Below, piece by piece: positions 41,001 to 49,455 of a stretch of DNA of 64,000 nt. Both the position numbers and the translations under genes were made by a program. The DNA is from Candidatus Methylacidiphilum fumarolicum (GTDB lineage: Bacteria > Verrucomicrobiota > Verrucomicrobiia > Methylacidiphilales > Methylacidiphilaceae), in assembly GCF_949774925.1 (NCBI RefSeq), contig NZ_OX458932.1, forward strand, positions 1,054,001 to 1,118,000. Reading direction: 5' to 3'. The notes beneath the pieces are model-generated. The model had not been told where the DNA came from. It ran no database searches and saw only the letters and a list, made by a program, of their open reading frames with translations. How positions within the stretch are numbered: position 1 is the first letter of the stretch; every line of letters starts with the position of its first letter.

Positions 41001-41505
41001 CGGGCTCAAATAGACGGCTATACTCTTCGACAAGGTTTTTAGCTGCTTTGATATCTTCTTCCAAAATCTTTTGTGGAATCTCCCCATTCATGCAGCCACT
41101 CGTACCAATAATCCCTTGGCCACATTCTTTAAGCAGAGCCCGATCGATTCTGGGTTTGTAATAGAATCCTTCTAGATGAGATAAGGAAATAAGTCTTAAA
41201 AGATTCTTATATCCTTGTTGATTCTTAGCTAAAAGAGTAATATGGTAGATTTTCTCTCTGCTGCCTTTGCGGTCAAATCGGCTTCCAGCAGTTATATAAG
41301 CTTCACAGCCGATGATGGGTTTGATGTTTTCTTGAATGCAAGCTTTGTAAAATTCGATCGTCCCGTAAAGATTTCCATGATCAGTGAGCGCTACCGCTGG
41401 CATGCCCAACTGTTTAGCTTTGTTGACGATGTCTTTGATTCGAGCGGATGCATCAAGAAGACTGTATTCTGAATGGAGATGGAGATGAACAAAGCCATCA
41501 CTCAT
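38020..41505 (-). CDS. dnaE: DNA polymerase III alpha subunit
   Basis: This is the replicative polymerase. The 1161-residue protein has an N-terminal PHP domain (HLHSEYSLLDASARI), the polymerase palm with GPGRGSAAGS and catalytic PPDIDIDF, a helix-hairpin-helix region, and an OB fold near residues 990-1070 (LYIPGIITQIERK). Length and order fit DnaE1. It starts 12 bases after the UvrD-type helicase gene stops and overlaps aroB. Confidence 0.95.
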   Translation of the reverse strand: MSDGFVHLHLHSEYSLLDASARIKDIVNKAKQLGMPAVALTDHGNLYGTIEFYKACIQENIKPIIGCEAYITAGSRFDRKGSREKIYHITLLAKNQQGYKNLLRLISLSHLEGFYYKPRIDRALLKECGQGIIGTSGCMNGEIPQKILEEDIKAAKNLVEEYSRLFEPDCFYLEIQNHGLKEEATIREVLADFSKSLGLPLVATNDVHYIEQEDSQFHDVLLCIGTASQINDSKRKKYPCAEFYFKSLQQMEELFKEYPQALENTLTIANQCDVTIELGKNRFPAYHPPAPYSQKEYLKKLCYEGLEKRFGDRNLEEKEKIKERLDYELSVIEKTGFSSYFLIVWDFIHYAKKEGIPVGPGRGSAAGSLTAYVLEITDIDPLKYGLVFERFLNPQRVSPPDIDIDFCYNRRSEVIDYVRKKYGERSVAQIITFGTMGAKMAVRDVARVLGLSYQEADRIAKMIPTDSSMTIEKAKELNPLLQQLYAHDPQCQEVLNIASKLEGLTRQAGVHAAGVVISDGDLLDFVPLSRGDHEEIVTQWSMEPISEIGLLKMDFLGLKTLTVISECLELIKKCGENQTLDPNRFPLDDKKTYELLGLGWTIGVFQLESPGMVELAKKLKPGNIEDIIALVALYRPGPMENIPAYAERKLGKVPITYDHPLLEPILKDTYGVMIYQEQVMQAASVLAGYSLGESDLLRRAMGKKKPEEMRKHRSLFVKGCKEKNNIPEEKANQIFETLEKFAGYGFNKAHSACYGYLAYVTAYLKANFPVFYLCTLLSNELGDTEKISQLVSECRRMGIAVLPPDILKSEVRFSVENGAIRWGLSAIKNVGESVAEAIVRARKKHGDFTSLYDLCAHLDCPLNKKFLESLIKSGACDSLRKSRKELLESLGEAMAAGNKTSKERLSGQQSLFEETKENNPNASGIAEEYPLNLRLQWEKELLGIYLSGHPIDEWIPLIKLFQQIPISQLQELADNTRLYIPGIITQIERKTSQKSKKPYVKLMLEDQTGHIEVILFSDTFQSTPSSEWGAKAFIVDGQINKKEEIVSIRSSHLFTIEEAIEHLKPMLYLTITEENWTPNHWKKLHDILLKHPGNAPVVLRYLTKELVCEITTGETFKVNVFPSHLPSLLQELTALLPQDSLKLKFNKSPHDHSKQRSLHYS

Positions 41506-41517
41506 AATAGCTATAGA

Positions 41518-43419
41518 TTAAGGCAGTTTTGCTTCGACCAAAAGATTTTTTGGGATTTCTTCAACAAAACGTGAGGGGAGATAAAGAGTTTCTCTATAAT
41601 TAAAAGATCTGCTGCGGGGATAACATAGAAAAAGTTGATCTTTTGCCCGGGTTGCAGCGACATAAAAAAGTCTTCTTTCTTCTTCAAGGAGGGCTGCATG
41701 CTTTAACGAATAATTGGAAGGGAATAGTCCATCGCATAGCATAATTAAAAAAACTATTTTCCATTCCAATCCTTTGGCTTGATGGATCGTACTTAAGCGC
41801 ACCCCATTTTTTTCTTCCTGGGATGTATCCACTCCCGTTAGCAAGGAAACCTGAGAAAGAAAGTCTTCGGTGGAATCGTAATTGGAAGCAAAACTAATAA
41901 GCCCTTCGATATCTTCGAGTCTTTTCTGATAGCTTTCATAAAGGACTTTTAAATACTCCATATACACTCCATTAAGAACAGCTTCGAGTTGTTTTGAAGG
42001 ATTATTTTCATACTCTTTAGAAGCTAACATTTTTTGGAGCTCTAACCAATTTTTCCATGCCCTAGATGCGACTTTGGGGGGGCTGAGTTTTTCTATTGAA
42101 CCGGTGATAGTTATATATTCTTCCCAAAGCTTTGACACCGTTTTTTGTCCAACTCCAGGAAACATTTTTACAATTCGTTTGAAAGCAGTTTCATCGTATG
42201 GATTGATGTAAAATCGTAAAAAGGCACAAATGTCTTTTATATGAGCTTGTTCAAAAAAACGGATGCCACTAGTTATTTCAAAAGGAATCTTTCTGCGAGT
42301 CAATTCAAGTTGGATTTCTAATGCGTGAAAATGGGCTCTATAGAGAATAGCGATTTCGTTATAATCGATACCCTGAGCTTTAAATTTTTCGATATAATTT
42401 GCAATCTCCATTGATTGAGTGGCAGCCGTTGAACAGCAAAGCAGAAGTGGCTTGCTTTCTTTGAGACTTTTCCTAATGGCTTTTAATTCTTTTGGAAATT
42501 GGAACTGATTGCCTTCTATGGCTGCATTGGCTAAAGCTAAAATTTCGGGCGTGCTTCGATAGTTTGTCTTTATGTTAATGACTAAAGCTGAAGGGTATTT
42601 TTTGGGGAATGTAAGGATATTTTCAATTTCTGCACCGCGCCAGGAATAAATGCTTTGAGCATCATCTCCTACCACCATGACTTGATGAGAGTGTTGAGCG
42701 ATCATATCGATGAAATCTGCTTGAATCCGACTAGTATCTTGATATTCATCGACAAGAATGTACTCAAAATAAGATTGATAAAAGCGGCAGATCTTTTCAT
42801 TTTCTTGAAAAAGTTTTACCGTATAGGATAGGAGATCGTCATAATCTACAAGCTGAGACTTTTTTTTCCGTTCGTTGAAGAGTTTCTGAAGCTTTGAAAT
42901 GTCTTCAGTATAAGCAGAAAAATGAGGGAAAGACTCATCGATGATTTTCCAAAGAGGCTTTACTTTATTGACTGATAAAGAGAAAATTTCAAGGAGAGCT
43001 TCTGCAGAAGGAAAAAGTCTGCCGCTATGCTGTATATTCAATTCTTGAATACATTCAGACAATAGACTTAGGGAATCTTCCCTGTCTATGATCGTAAAGT
43101 TTTGCTCGAAACCTATGGCTGTAGCGTGATTTCTTAAAAACCTATTGCAAAGATGATGAAAAGTCCCTCCCCATATTTTGGAGGTATCAGTTCTTACAAG
43201 CCGATCAACTCGGTGGAGCATTTCTCTAGCAGCCTTATTGGTAAAAGTGGCTAGAAGGATGTGGTCGGGTTTGATTTGTTTTTCGATCAAATAGGAAACC
43301 CGATAGGTTAAAGTACGAGTTTTTCCGCTTCCAGCTCCTGCAATAACTAGGATTGGACCAAGTGGAGCGGTTGCCGCTTTTCTCTGTTCTTCGTTGAGTT
43401 CAGATTCGTAATCGATCAC
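41518..43419 (-). CDS. UvrD/PcrA-type superfamily 1 DNA helicase
   Basis: This 633-residue 3'-5' helicase has motif I AGAGSGKTRTL, motif II VDEYQDTS, motif III GDDAQSIYSWRGA, motif V STIHQAKGLEW and motif VI VAATRAKDQLFL. It is shorter than E. coli UvrD (about 720) mainly at the C-terminus. It heads the minus-strand group with dnaE. Repair or replication-restart work is expected; uvrD, pcrA and rep cannot be told apart by eye. Confidence 0.9.
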   Translation of the reverse strand: MIDYESELNEEQRKAATAPLGPILVIAGAGSGKTRTLTYRVSYLIEKQIKPDHILLATFTNKAAREMLHRVDRLVRTDTSKIWGGTFHHLCNRFLRNHATAIGFEQNFTIIDREDSLSLLSECIQELNIQHSGRLFPSAEALLEIFSLSVNKVKPLWKIIDESFPHFSAYTEDISKLQKLFNERKKKSQLVDYDDLLSYTVKLFQENEKICRFYQSYFEYILVDEYQDTSRIQADFIDMIAQHSHQVMVVGDDAQSIYSWRGAEIENILTFPKKYPSALVINIKTNYRSTPEILALANAAIEGNQFQFPKELKAIRKSLKESKPLLLCCSTAATQSMEIANYIEKFKAQGIDYNEIAILYRAHFHALEIQLELTRRKIPFEITSGIRFFEQAHIKDICAFLRFYINPYDETAFKRIVKMFPGVGQKTVSKLWEEYITITGSIEKLSPPKVASRAWKNWLELQKMLASKEYENNPSKQLEAVLNGVYMEYLKVLYESYQKRLEDIEGLISFASNYDSTEDFLSQVSLLTGVDTSQEEKNGVRLSTIHQAKGLEWKIVFLIMLCDGLFPSNYSLKHAALLEEERRLFYVAATRAKDQLFLCYPRSRSFNYRETLYLPSRFVEEIPKNLLVEAKLP

Positions 43420-43594
43420 AGGCTTCTTTTCTTTATCTTTTTTTGTAGTTTTGTATGGAAAAATACTAGTTACGGTTTTTTAAAAACCTTTTCTCGGCAC
43501 ATCTCTACCTATTGAAAATGAAGAAATATAAGAATGAAAACAATATAGTACAATTCGACTTTTTTGTTGGTAAAAAATAGCAAAGGAAGAGATT

Positions 43595-44578
43595 TTACAT
43601 GCTAAATCGTGGACCAAGATAGAGTTCTCTTGTGATGGGATCGTTAATTAAAAATTCACTTGTGCCGTGGCTCATGACTTTTCCTTCATATATAAGATAA
43701 GCACGATCAACGATGGATAGAGTTTCTCTGACATTGTGGTCTGTTATGAGCACACTAACGCCCCGTTCTTTTAAACTTAAGACAAGCTGTTGCAGATCAT
43801 AAACAGCCAGTGGATCGACTCCACTAAAAGGCTCATCAAGCAGTAAAATCGAAGGGGAGGTTGTTAATGCTCTTGCTATAGAAAGCCTCCTTTTTTCACC
43901 ACCACTCAAAGACATCGCAATGGTTTTTTTTACTTTCTCCAACCCAAAATCACGAATAAGTTCTTCGAGCCGATGCATTCTCTCTTCCTTGGATATATCC
44001 AGAAATTCAAGAATAGCCATGAGATTTTCTTCTACCGTTAGCTTTCTAAATACCGACTCTTCTTGGGGAAGGTATCCTAATCCTTTTCTAGCTCTCTTAT
44101 ACATCGGCATTTTTGTTACATCCTCATTTTCAATAAATACCTTTCCTTTTGTCGGCGTCACTAAGCCTACAAGCATATAAAAGGTGGTTGTTTTTCCTGC
44201 CCCATTAGGACCTAAAAGCCCTACAATTTCTCCTTTGTTAACAACAAGATCCACACCATTAACCACTTTTCTTCCACCATATTCTTTCACCAGTTGAACA
44301 GATCTAATGAGAGCTTCACTACTTACTCCTTTGGAGGATGGGCCTTTGGAAATCAGTTGGGTAGTGGACTTGGTAGAGGGAGTTTGACGTGGTTGTTCTA
44401 AAGATAAAGGAGAAGCATTGGATGGGAAAGCGGAGGGCAGTTGGGTTTTTTGTTTAAAGGTTTTTAAGGCCTCACTCAAGGAATGAGAACGCATAGTATT
44501 GGTATAAAGACCATTTGGATTTTTAGATAACTCATTGGTGGAAGAAGAAGAACTATTGCCACTATATTTTGTATTCAT
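43595..44578 (-). CDS. lptB: LPS-export ABC transporter ATPase LptB, with N-terminal extension
   Basis: It powers lipopolysaccharide export with LptFG. The ABC domain (about residues 86-327) has GPNGAGKTTTFYMLVGLV, signature SLSGGEKRRL and Walker B ILLLDEPFSGVDPLAV; GLGYLPQEESVFRKLTVEEN is typical of LptB. Before it come about 85 residues rich in Ser, Thr, Pro and Gln with no fold recognised, unlike the usual 240-residue LptB. Met29 could also be a start, but no methionine lies nearer the domain. No lptA or lptC lies beside it. Confidence 0.88.
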   Translation of the reverse strand: MNTKYSGNSSSSSTNELSKNPNGLYTNTMRSHSLSEALKTFKQKTQLPSAFPSNASPLSLEQPRQTPSTKSTTQLISKGPSSKGVSSEALIRSVQLVKEYGGRKVVNGVDLVVNKGEIVGLLGPNGAGKTTTFYMLVGLVTPTKGKVFIENEDVTKMPMYKRARKGLGYLPQEESVFRKLTVEENLMAILEFLDISKEERMHRLEELIRDFGLEKVKKTIAMSLSGGEKRRLSIARALTTSPSILLLDEPFSGVDPLAVYDLQQLVLSLKERGVSVLITDHNVRETLSIVDRAYLIYEGKVMSHGTSEFLINDPITRELYLGPRFSM

Positions 44579-44711
44579 TATAGAAAAGCATGTGAATTAG
44601 CATTTAGAAAGTGATACTTTACAATACTATTTTTTGCTCAAAAAATGTAATTATGCCATAGATACAATGCATTCTACCAAGTATCATTCAATCCAAAAAG
44701 GAGTTTTTTAA

Positions 44712-45509
44712 ATGAATAGATTGAAGGCAAAAGAAGGGCTTTTTGTTGTTCATTTGTTTTTTTCGATCGACCATTGGAAAAGAAAAGGCGGGCATTTTCA
44801 TCCAGATTTTGAAGTTGAAGTCGGTTCTATAGTTGACCGAATTAAAAACGAAGAAGGTTTTCAAATCGCAACTTTTTGTATGCTGTGCCATTGTGACATT
44901 GGATTTATGATTCTAGGACCTGATTTGCATAAAATGCAGGAGTTTGAAAAGAGGCTTACAAAAACTTTTAGCTTAGATGGTTGGAACCTTCATTATTCTT
45001 TTTTTTCGATGACAGAAAAATCCGAATATACTACGACAAGAGCAGAGTTTGAAGAAGAATTAATTTCTTCTGGAATTCAACCTGGAACAGAGGATTTTTT
45101 GAACCGAATGAGTGCTTTTGAAAAAACTATGGAGTATTATACCACTGTTCGGCTCTATCCCACTTTGCCTAATTATCCCTTTTTCTCGTTTTATCCAATG
45201 AGGAAAAAAAGGGAAAGCAGTCAAAATTGGTATGCTCTTGGATTTAAAGAAAGGAAGGAGTTGATGAAAGGCCATGCGATAGTAGGTAGAAAATATAGTG
45301 GGAGGGTTGTTCAGTACATCACTGGATCTACGGGGCTGGATGATTGGGAATGGGCGGTAAGCTTATATGCAAACGATCCATATGATATTAAGTCGATCGT
45401 TTATGAAATGCGTTTTGATCCAGTGAGCGCTAAATTTGCAGAGTTCGGTTCGTTTTATTGTGGTCTGCAGATGTCTTTAAATGAAGCAATAAAAAGAGTT
45501 CAAAGATAA
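44712..45509 (+). CDS. hemQ: Coproheme decarboxylase HemQ (chlorite dismutase family)
   Basis: It converts coproheme to heme b in the coproporphyrin-dependent route. The 265-residue protein has FSFYPMRKKR, holding the catalytic tyrosine region, then ERKELMKGHAIVGRKY with the heme-ligand histidine, and TGLDDWEWAVSLYANDP and YEMRFDPVSAKFAEFG, typical of HemQ rather than true chlorite dismutase. AAGGAG lies about eight bases before ATG 44712. A glutaredoxin gene follows in the same direction. Confidence 0.88.
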   Translation: MNRLKAKEGLFVVHLFFSIDHWKRKGGHFHPDFEVEVGSIVDRIKNEEGFQIATFCMLCHCDIGFMILGPDLHKMQEFEKRLTKTFSLDGWNLHYSFFSMTEKSEYTTTRAEFEEELISSGIQPGTEDFLNRMSAFEKTMEYYTTVRLYPTLPNYPFFSFYPMRKKRESSQNWYALGFKERKELMKGHAIVGRKYSGRVVQYITGSTGLDDWEWAVSLYANDPYDIKSIVYEMRFDPVSAKFAEFGSFYCGLQMSLNEAIKRVQR

Positions 45510-45537
45510 GAAACAATCAAAGAAGTTTTCAAAATGC

Positions 45538-45810
45538 ATGAAAGAGGCAAAAATCATCCTTTATGTAAAAGAAGGCTGTCCTTGGTGTGAGGAAGCTGAA
45601 GATCTTTTAAAAAAGTTTGGCATCACTTACCAGCGTATCGACGTCTTGAAGGACAAGGCATCTTACCAGCGGATGGTAAAGATTTCTGGCCAATCCAGAG
45701 CTCCTACATTGGAATGGGAAGATGATGTTCTTGCCGATTTTGGAGGAAAAGAACTTTTGGATTTTTTTCACAAAAAAAGAATAAAAGACACAACCGGGAA
45801 GCACAGATGA
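45538..45810 (+). CDS. Glutaredoxin
   Basis: This 90-residue thioredoxin-fold protein has the redox motif CPWC (residues 14-17), the cis-proline segment RAPTLEW (about 56-62) and a C-terminal helix. It is a dithiol glutaredoxin that reduces disulfides with glutathione or a similar thiol. It lies 28 bases after hemQ and is likely co-transcribed. ATG 45538 is used; another ATG at 45534 is out of frame. Confidence 0.85.
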   Translation: MKEAKIILYVKEGCPWCEEAEDLLKKFGITYQRIDVLKDKASYQRMVKISGQSRAPTLEWEDDVLADFGGKELLDFFHKKRIKDTTGKHR

Positions 45811-45946
45811 GGGAAGGGATCAAAAATGACTTCTCTTGCTCTGAATTAGATAATGAGGTTAATTGGCAGGATTAATGGATAAAGTGGAATAACAGTTATG
45901 CCTAAAATCATGCATCTATTTGCTTCGGTGTGGATACAAGTTTTAA

Positions 45947-46519
45947 TTACTCCTTATCCTTACTGGATAGAATAGGTTCTCCTCGTTTGATTTTTTCGAG
46001 GTCTTCTTTGATTGTTTTTCTTTGTTCAGCTGAAAGATAGTCAATAAAAAGTTTTCCCTGTAAATGATCGTATTCGTGCTGAATAGCAATGGCAAGAAAA
46101 CCACCGGCTTCAAATTTTAGAGGTTTTCCATTGAGATCGTAAGTATTGACCTCGACTCTTTTCGACCGAGGAACATCAATACGAAGTCCTGGAAAGCTTA
46201 AGCATCCTTCATTGCTTATTTCTTTGGATCGGGTGTATTTTAAGGTAGGATTGATAAGAAAAAGCGGCATATGCTCTTCGACTGGAACAGGTTTTCCGCC
46301 AATAAGCAAGGAAGAAGGAATTTTAGAGGCGCTGACATCAACAACGGCAAACTGAAGGGCTTTACCTATCTGTTGAGCAGCTAATCCAACGCCTTTGTAA
46401 AAGGCCATGGTTTCAAGCATGTCAGAGGCTAAATCTTTAAGTTGCTGATCAAAGGCGTCGATGGCCTTTCCTCTTTTTCTCAGAATCGGATTATCGTACA
46501 GTATAATGTTTAATATCAT
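45947..46519 (-). CDS. def: Peptide deformylase
   Basis: It removes the formyl group from new protein N-termini. ATG 46519 gives 190 residues beginning MILNIILYDNPILRKRG, the standard start; the frame is open further upstream but that part overlaps exbD. The three family motifs are GVGLAAQQIG, EGCLSF and QHEYDHLQG, where the cysteine and two histidines hold the metal and Glu is catalytic. It follows exbD by 13 bases. Confidence 0.95.
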   Translation of the reverse strand: MILNIILYDNPILRKRGKAIDAFDQQLKDLASDMLETMAFYKGVGLAAQQIGKALQFAVVDVSASKIPSSLLIGGKPVPVEEHMPLFLINPTLKYTRSKEISNEGCLSFPGLRIDVPRSKRVEVNTYDLNGKPLKFEAGGFLAIAIQHEYDHLQGKLFIDYLSAEQRKTIKEDLEKIKRGEPILSSKDKE

Positions 46520-46532
46520 AATGGAAACAAAA

Positions 46533-46955
46533 TTAATTCTGGTTGGTTTTATCCTCTTCTGCAGTAAATGTAGGTAAATTTGGAATTCCTGCAAATTTGA
46601 CTGCATCCATTACTTGTATGATTATTTCGAAAGGTGCATTTTTGCTTGCTTTTAAGGCAATTTTGGTATCGGGATTTTCAGTAATTGTTTTTTTCAATAG
46701 TTCTCCGAGATGCTCAGGTTCTACAGGTTTATTATCTAGAAAGATTTTCTTGTCTTCGGTAACGAAGATAATTTTAGGAAGATCGGATCTTACAGGTTTG
46801 GAACGCACTGATTTAGGTAAATCGATTTTAACGGCAGGTTCTTCTCTTTGAAAAGTAGTTGTTACGACAAAAAAGAGCAAAACAATGGATAGAATGTCGA
46901 TTAAAGAAACTAAGTTAATTAACGGTCTTCGATTACTTTTAGGTCTGAATTCCAT
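46533..46955 (-). CDS. exbD: ExbD/TolR-family biopolymer transport protein
   Basis: This 140-residue inner-membrane protein has one N-terminal helix (about 14-33) containing the conserved aspartate in LVSLIDILSIVLLFFVV, and a periplasmic domain. With ExbB it uses the ion gradient to energise TonB or Tol proteins. It lies between exbB and def on the minus strand. Confidence 0.88.
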   Translation of the reverse strand: MEFRPKSNRRPLINLVSLIDILSIVLLFFVVTTTFQREEPAVKIDLPKSVRSKPVRSDLPKIIFVTEDKKIFLDNKPVEPEHLGELLKKTITENPDTKIALKASKNAPFEIIIQVMDAVKFAGIPNLPTFTAEEDKTNQN

Positions 46956-46987
46956 GTTTTGTTATAGAAAAAATATTTTTGAAGGTT

Positions 46988-47662
46988 TCAATATTCAGGG
47001 GTAGGGGCTTCCGTATAAATTTTTGCTAAAAGCTCAGAACAGATATTTTCCATCTCAATAGCATAAGCTTCGACTTTTCTAGAAAAAAGGCTATGAGCGA
47101 TTAAGCAGGGAACCGCGATTCCCAATCCTGCAAGGGTAGTATGAAGAGCTTCAGAAATTCCATGAGCTATTGCCGCTCCTTGGGTTGCCATGCCATGGGT
47201 TCCGACATTACCAAAGATAGTAATAAGTCCAGATAAGGTGCCTAGCAAGCCAAGCAAAGGGCCTATTCCCACAATAATTTCCAAAATAACTAGTCCCTTT
47301 TCTAATTGAGCTATTTCAGAGCGGGCTTTGACTTGAAGAGCTTCAGAATTCTCGAATTTCGACCAAGACATATTTTGTAGACAAAGATAGACGAGCCGAC
47401 TCAAAGTGGACTTTTGATCCTGACAAAGTTTTTCAATGCGTTCGGGATTTTCTCCCCACCCAAGCTCTTCAATGGCTTTGACCAATTTCTTTGGAACAAT
47501 TTTCGAGCGACGTAAAGAAAAGGACCTTTCCAGAATAATTGCTAGTCCGATAATCGAACAAAGAATGACGGGATAGATGAATAGACCGCTTCCTTCGATA
47601 AAATTCTTTATGGCAAAATAAGATGATAATTGGTTCCAGTTAAAAGAGATGGCAAACGACAT
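46988..47662 (-). CDS. exbB: ExbB/TolQ-family proton channel protein
   Basis: This 224-residue membrane protein has three hydrophobic segments (about 24-45, 121-145 and 165-188). It carries the family pattern GIGPLLGLLGTLSGLITIF and GISEALHTTLAGLGIAVPCLIAH. It forms the motor with ExbD. The TonB-like gene lies 49 bases upstream, so the order is tonB-like, exbB, exbD, def. Confidence 0.9.
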   Translation of the reverse strand: MSFAISFNWNQLSSYFAIKNFIEGSGLFIYPVILCSIIGLAIILERSFSLRRSKIVPKKLVKAIEELGWGENPERIEKLCQDQKSTLSRLVYLCLQNMSWSKFENSEALQVKARSEIAQLEKGLVILEIIVGIGPLLGLLGTLSGLITIFGNVGTHGMATQGAAIAHGISEALHTTLAGLGIAVPCLIAHSLFSRKVEAYAIEMENICSELLAKIYTEAPTPEY

Positions 47663-47711
47663 AAGCTCTCCTCAAGCGATATTATTCAAAAAAAATAGCA
47701 CTGTTCTTTTA

Positions 47712-48953
47712 TTAGTAAATGGTAAAGGTAATTTCTTCCCAAAATCCATCTCCAATCTGTCCTTTCATGGCTTCAGAAAAAGGACCAAAAGGGGCCGATA
47801 AACGAATAGAATCAAGAGATATCGATCTTAAAACTTCGGTTATGCCATCTTCACTAATAACTTGGAGACTGCTTATAGTACCATCGGATTGGACATAAAA
47901 TCGAACTCTGACAGAGCCAATGGCAAGCAACCCCATACTTTGTTCTACTTCTAAGTACCATCTGGAACCAATAGCACGATAAAGTCTTGCCTTATATCGA
48001 CCAAGCTCAGTTTCACGTGCAGAAGGAGAAACAGGCCCTAGTTCAGCTGTACGTCCTCCTGAGATTTGCATTCTATGCTTTTCAAAGGATTCAGGAGAAG
48101 GAGGGGGATTGGGAGGAGGGCTAAATTGGGAAGAAGCTTTGGGTTGACTGGAATCCGTTTGTTTGGCAGTGGGAGAAGCTTCAGTTGCACTTTTTGAAGT
48201 TTCCTTATCGGTGATTTTTGATGGTTCTTTGGGGGTTTTGTTCTGAAAGGGCATGAGAGGATCTCCGTTCGGATCTTCTTTCTTTAAAAACTCTTCAGAT
48301 GGTTTGTTAATCTCTTTGAGAAGTTTTTCTAGTACTTTGGAGGGATTGTCTTCGGAAGGCTTCTCTGTAGGGGATGTCTCTTCAGATTTTGTAGTCAGTT
48401 TTTGATTGTCTTTCTGGAGGAGATTTTCTTTAGTCTCTTCCTTAGATTTATTTTCAATTTTGGCTTCATTGTTGGAAGAAGCTTGATTCTGTTGATTTTC
48501 TTGTTCAATTTGTTTTGTAGGAGGTGCTTGTTTTTGAGCTGGAGTGGATCGGCCGTTAGGTCTTGGAGGTGAGGGCCTTGATGCAGGCTGATCAATATAG
48601 CTCATCGATGAGCGTGGATCTCCAGAAAGTTGAGGAAGAGGAGAGTCTGGTTTTTGCGGAGCTTCTTGGCTCCTTAAGGCGGTGGAACGATCAGATTGAA
48701 GGAGAGCGTGGGGATCAGGATGATCTGTTTTTTGCCATTCTTCGGTAGGAATAAAACTTTCAGGTTGGACCATTTCAAGCATGGTTAAGGTTGGGGGTGG
48801 AGTATCAGGAGGAGGACTTTTTGGAAAAAATTGTTTTAAAATTCCAGATCCAAGAAATAAAGTAATGGCCAAATGAATAACAAAAGAAAGGAGAAGGAAA
48901 CCTCTTAGATGTGATTTTTGTTTAGTCACAATAAACAATGCTTTATGGCACAA
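47712..48953 (-). CDS. TonB-like energy transducer
   Basis: This 413-residue protein has a short cytoplasmic N-terminus and one membrane helix (about 19-39). A long region rich in Pro, Lys, Ser and Glu (about 45-300) spans the periplasm. A C-terminal domain of about 100 residues contains RYKARLYRAIGSRWYLEV and VRVRFYVQSDG, resembling TonB/TolA ends. With the ExbB and ExbD genes behind it, it probably carries energy to outer-membrane receptors or the Tol system. TonB and TolA cannot be told apart by eye. Confidence 0.78.
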   Translation of the reverse strand: MCHKALFIVTKQKSHLRGFLLLSFVIHLAITLFLGSGILKQFFPKSPPPDTPPPTLTMLEMVQPESFIPTEEWQKTDHPDPHALLQSDRSTALRSQEAPQKPDSPLPQLSGDPRSSMSYIDQPASRPSPPRPNGRSTPAQKQAPPTKQIEQENQQNQASSNNEAKIENKSKEETKENLLQKDNQKLTTKSEETSPTEKPSEDNPSKVLEKLLKEINKPSEEFLKKEDPNGDPLMPFQNKTPKEPSKITDKETSKSATEASPTAKQTDSSQPKASSQFSPPPNPPPSPESFEKHRMQISGGRTAELGPVSPSARETELGRYKARLYRAIGSRWYLEVEQSMGLLAIGSVRVRFYVQSDGTISSLQVISEDGITEVLRSISLDSIRLSAPFGPFSEAMKGQIGDGFWEEITFTIY

Positions 48954-49077
48954 AAAATATTTTGCACATTAAAAGAGAAAAGGCAAAGTATAAACGGTTT
49001 CTTTTAAAGATCAAAAACGAGGATTTGACAAATAGGCGTTTTAAACATTACTCTAAAACCAGCGAGGAGTTCTAGAA

Positions 49078-49305
49078 ATGGATGGAGAGCAAAAAAACAT
49101 AAAAAGTGAAAAAATTACTGTTGAAAGAAAGAACTTCTTCTTTGATCTAAAAGAAAATGGAAGGGGGAGGTTTCTTCGAATTACTGAAGATGTAAGAGGA
49201 AGAAGGGATGCAATTATCATTCCTGCACCTGGATTGGAAGAATTTAGAAAAGCACTCGATTCCATGATCGATGCTTGTAAGGATTCTTCCAATGCAACGG
49301 CCTAG
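49078..49305 (+). CDS. PUR-domain nucleic-acid-binding protein (DUF3276-like)
   Basis: This 75-residue protein matches the bacterial PUR-alpha pattern: VERKNFFFDLKENGRGRFLRITED, then RDAIIIPAPGLEEFRKALDSMI, that is beta-strands plus a C-terminal helix. Such proteins bind single-stranded DNA or RNA. A GAGGAG ribosome binding site lies before ATG 49078. It is alone between the divergent tonB-like gene and the polyprenyl synthase gene; its target is unknown. Confidence 0.75.
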   Translation: MDGEQKNIKSEKITVERKNFFFDLKENGRGRFLRITEDVRGRRDAIIIPAPGLEEFRKALDSMIDACKDSSNATA

Positions 49306-49455
49306 AGGGTCAAATTGGTTTGAAAGCTACGATTGCTGTTAGTCCAACCAACTTGACGCAAGGGGACGGCTTATACTTATCTTATGGTTTTTCTTTAAAA
49401 GAGAAAAACTGATGGGCAATTTTACTAAAGGTATTAGTGGCGCTGGCTGCTGATT

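Noticed and set aside
44712..45509. True chlorite dismutase
   Set aside because: The heme-ligand region and DDWEW and YEMRFD stretches fit HemQ coproheme decarboxylase instead.
47712..48953. Tandem repeats in the Pro/Lys/Glu-rich region of the TonB-like protein
   Set aside because: The composition is biased but no regular repeat unit was found.
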